Shown in pieces: positions 15,277 to 16,379 of a stretch of DNA of 16,379 nucleotides (its first letter is position 1; every line of letters starts with the position of its first letter). Below the pieces are notes generated by a model that saw nothing but the letters and a program-made list of their open reading frames with translations, was not told the DNA's origin and made no database searches. This stretch comes from Piscirickettsiaceae bacterium. Lineage in GTDB: Bacteria; Pseudomonadota; Gammaproteobacteria; Nitrosococcales; Methylophagaceae. The stretch covers positions 1-16,379 of the forward strand of contig JAUXFA010000003.1 in the NCBI GenBank assembly GCA_030620285.1, given 5' to 3'. A program made the translations under genes and the position numbers.

Positions 15277-15480
15277 TTAATAATGAGGTGGAATCTCATG
15301 CTGCTGTCCCGGTTCTTGGGTGGCTGTTTGCATAGTATTAACTTGCACTTTTAATGTTTCAATCGCTAATTCTAAACGTGAGATTTGTTGTTGCTGATCC
15401 GTGACCACTTGATTGAGTTGTTCCAATAAACCATCTTGAAAAGATAGTTTAGTTTGTAAATCGATAATGTCGTCATTCAT
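15277..15480 (-). CDS. slyX: SlyX family protein
   Basis: A 67-residue protein that is almost all predicted coiled coil (about 5-50, LQTKLSFQDGLLEQLNQVV and QQQQISRLELAIETLK), ending in HEIPPHY, the proline-rich tail of SlyX proteins. Family function is unknown despite its wide distribution; it probably forms an oligomeric bundle in the cytoplasm. A short AGGA-like ribosome site overlaps the metH stop region 11 bases upstream, and tmcA follows after two bases, making a metH-slyX-tmcA run. Confidence 0.9.
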   Translation of the reverse strand: MNDDIIDLQTKLSFQDGLLEQLNQVVTDQQQQISRLELAIETLKVQVNTMQTATQEPGQQHEIPPHY

Positions 15481-15491
15481 ATTGGATATTC

Positions 15492-16379
15492 CTATTCAGA
15501 TGCATCGTCATAAGAAAGAGCAGGTGCTAACCAACGTTCAGCCACATCCATCGTCCAGCCTTTACGTTTAGCATAATCTTCAACTTGATCACGATCAATC
15601 TTACCCAAACCAAAATAGCGTGATTCTGGATGTGCGAAGTAAAAACCACTCACCGCCGCTGTTGGTAACATAGCAAAGCTTTCAGTAATGGTCATACCGG
15701 CATTTTTTTCAGGTTGCAATAGATCCCAAAGCAAGCCTTTCTCAGTATGGTCCGGACAAGCAGGATAACCCGGTGCTGGACGAATACCTCGATATTTTTC
15801 ATCAATCAAGTCTTCATTATCCAACTTCTCATCAGGCACATAAGCCCATAGTTCCTTACGGACTAACTCATGCAACCGCTCGGCAAAAGCTTCCGCAAGA
15901 CGATCAGCTAAAGCTTTCAGCATAATACTTTGATAATCATCGTGATCATCTTCAAATCGAGCTACATGTTCATCAATACCCATACCTGCAGTCACAGCAA
16001 AAGAACCAATATAATCTTTCACACCACTGTCTTTAGGAGCAATAAAATCAGCTAATGCTGCATTAGGCCGACCCGGTGGTCGCTCACCTTGTTGCCGTAG
16101 ACTATGCAACGTCATTAACACCTCATTACGAGAATCATCGGTATACACTTCAATATCATCATCGTTAATACTATTGGCAGGGAAAAAACCAAATACTGCG
16201 TTTGCTGTTAGCCATTTTTCATCAACAATCTTGGCTAACATATCCTTAGCATCACGGAACAAATGGGTTGCATGTTCACCGACTATTTCATCTTCTAATA
16301 TTTTAGGATATTTACCAGCCAATTCCCATGCTTGGAAGAATGGTGTCCAATCAATACGCTCAACCAAGTCAGCTAATGG
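15492..16379 (-). CDS. metH: Cobalamin-dependent methionine synthase, C-terminal reactivation domain (partial)
   Basis: The gene enters from beyond the right edge; the frame is open to base 16379, reading [20 protein letters not shown], and ends at TAG (15492-15494). The visible 295 codons are the AdoMet-binding reactivation domain. Markers are IDWTPFF...AGKYPKIL, the AdoMet motif [22 protein letters not shown] (encoded at about 15721-15782; Arg, GY, Cys-Pro and His characteristic), the [23 protein letters not shown] block, and [21 protein letters not shown]. This domain reductively methylates cob(II)alamin with AdoMet and flavodoxin to rescue the inactive enzyme. Homocysteine, folate and cobalamin domains lie outside the window. 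The domain looks complete and undamaged. Confidence 0.96.
   Translation of the reverse strand, partial: PLADLVERIDWTPFFQAWELAGKYPKILEDEIVGEHATHLFRDAKDMLAKIVDEKWLTANAVFGFFPANSINDDDIEVYTDDSRNEVLMTLHSLRQQGERPPGRPNAALADFIAPKDSGVKDYIGSFAVTAGMGIDEHVARFEDDHDDYQSIMLKALADRLAEAFAERLHELVRKELWAYVPDEKLDNEDLIDEKYRGIRPAPGYPACPDHTEKGLLWDLLQPEKNAGMTITESFAMLPTAAVSGFYFAHPESRYFGLGKIDRDQVEDYAKRKGWTMDVAERWLAPALSYDDASE

Overview
The window looks like chromosomal DNA of an AT-leaning gammaproteobacterium. The gene set (adk, tmcA, slyX, metH, a GspE/GspF-type pilus system ordered as in Vibrio/Shewanella MSHA loci) and the RluC-neighbour-type order HAD phosphatase-sppA support this. The genus cannot be fixed from sequence alone; a marine group such as Methylophaga or Cycloclasticus would fit, but that is a guess. 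There are no tRNA or rRNA genes, CRISPR arrays, insertion sequences or phage genes, and no gene-free stretch longer than about 140 bases.

Region 1 (1-4232, + strand) is a closely packed housekeeping run: the 3' end of a HAD-family phosphatase, a membrane-anchored S49 (SppA-like) protease, a 49-codon unrecognised small gene, an HDOD-domain protein, adenylate kinase with a four-cysteine LID, a PfkB kinase strikingly like animal ketohexokinase, and a small Rieske [2Fe-2S] protein.

Region 2 (4314-13165, + strand) is a mannose-sensitive-hemagglutinin (MSHA) type IV pilus locus: mshE (assembly ATPase with a c-di-GMP-binding-type N-terminus), mshG (inner-membrane platform), two tandem MshA-type pilins (mshB/mshA), then the minor pilins mshC, mshD, mshO, mshP and the large exported MshQ protein. 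It lacks the mshI-N part (secretin, alignment complex) and mshF that usually lie in the same locus, so those parts must be encoded elsewhere or borrowed. The second pilin sits in its own expression cassette: promoter-like sequences, the clearest ribosome-binding site in the locus, and a strong rho-independent terminator. mshC restarts from a second promoter candidate that lies so close to its ATG that the message may be leaderless. From mshC to mshQ the genes overlap one another (11, 1, 4 and 8 bases), which implies translational coupling.

Region 3 (13166-13252) is the gap between the convergent mshQ and tmcA. It holds a long imperfect palindrome of the dispersed REP-like type, which could also end transcription from both sides.

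Region 4 (13253-16379, - strand) is an apparent metH-slyX-tmcA operon: the AdoMet-binding C-terminus of cobalamin-dependent methionine synthase, the coiled-coil protein SlyX, and tRNA(Met) cytidine acetyltransferase.

I found no convincing wholly new system. The points most worth following are the reduced, split MSHA locus with a duplicated pilin in its own cassette, the possible leaderless mshC start, the ketohexokinase-like kinase and the unnamed 49-residue gene.
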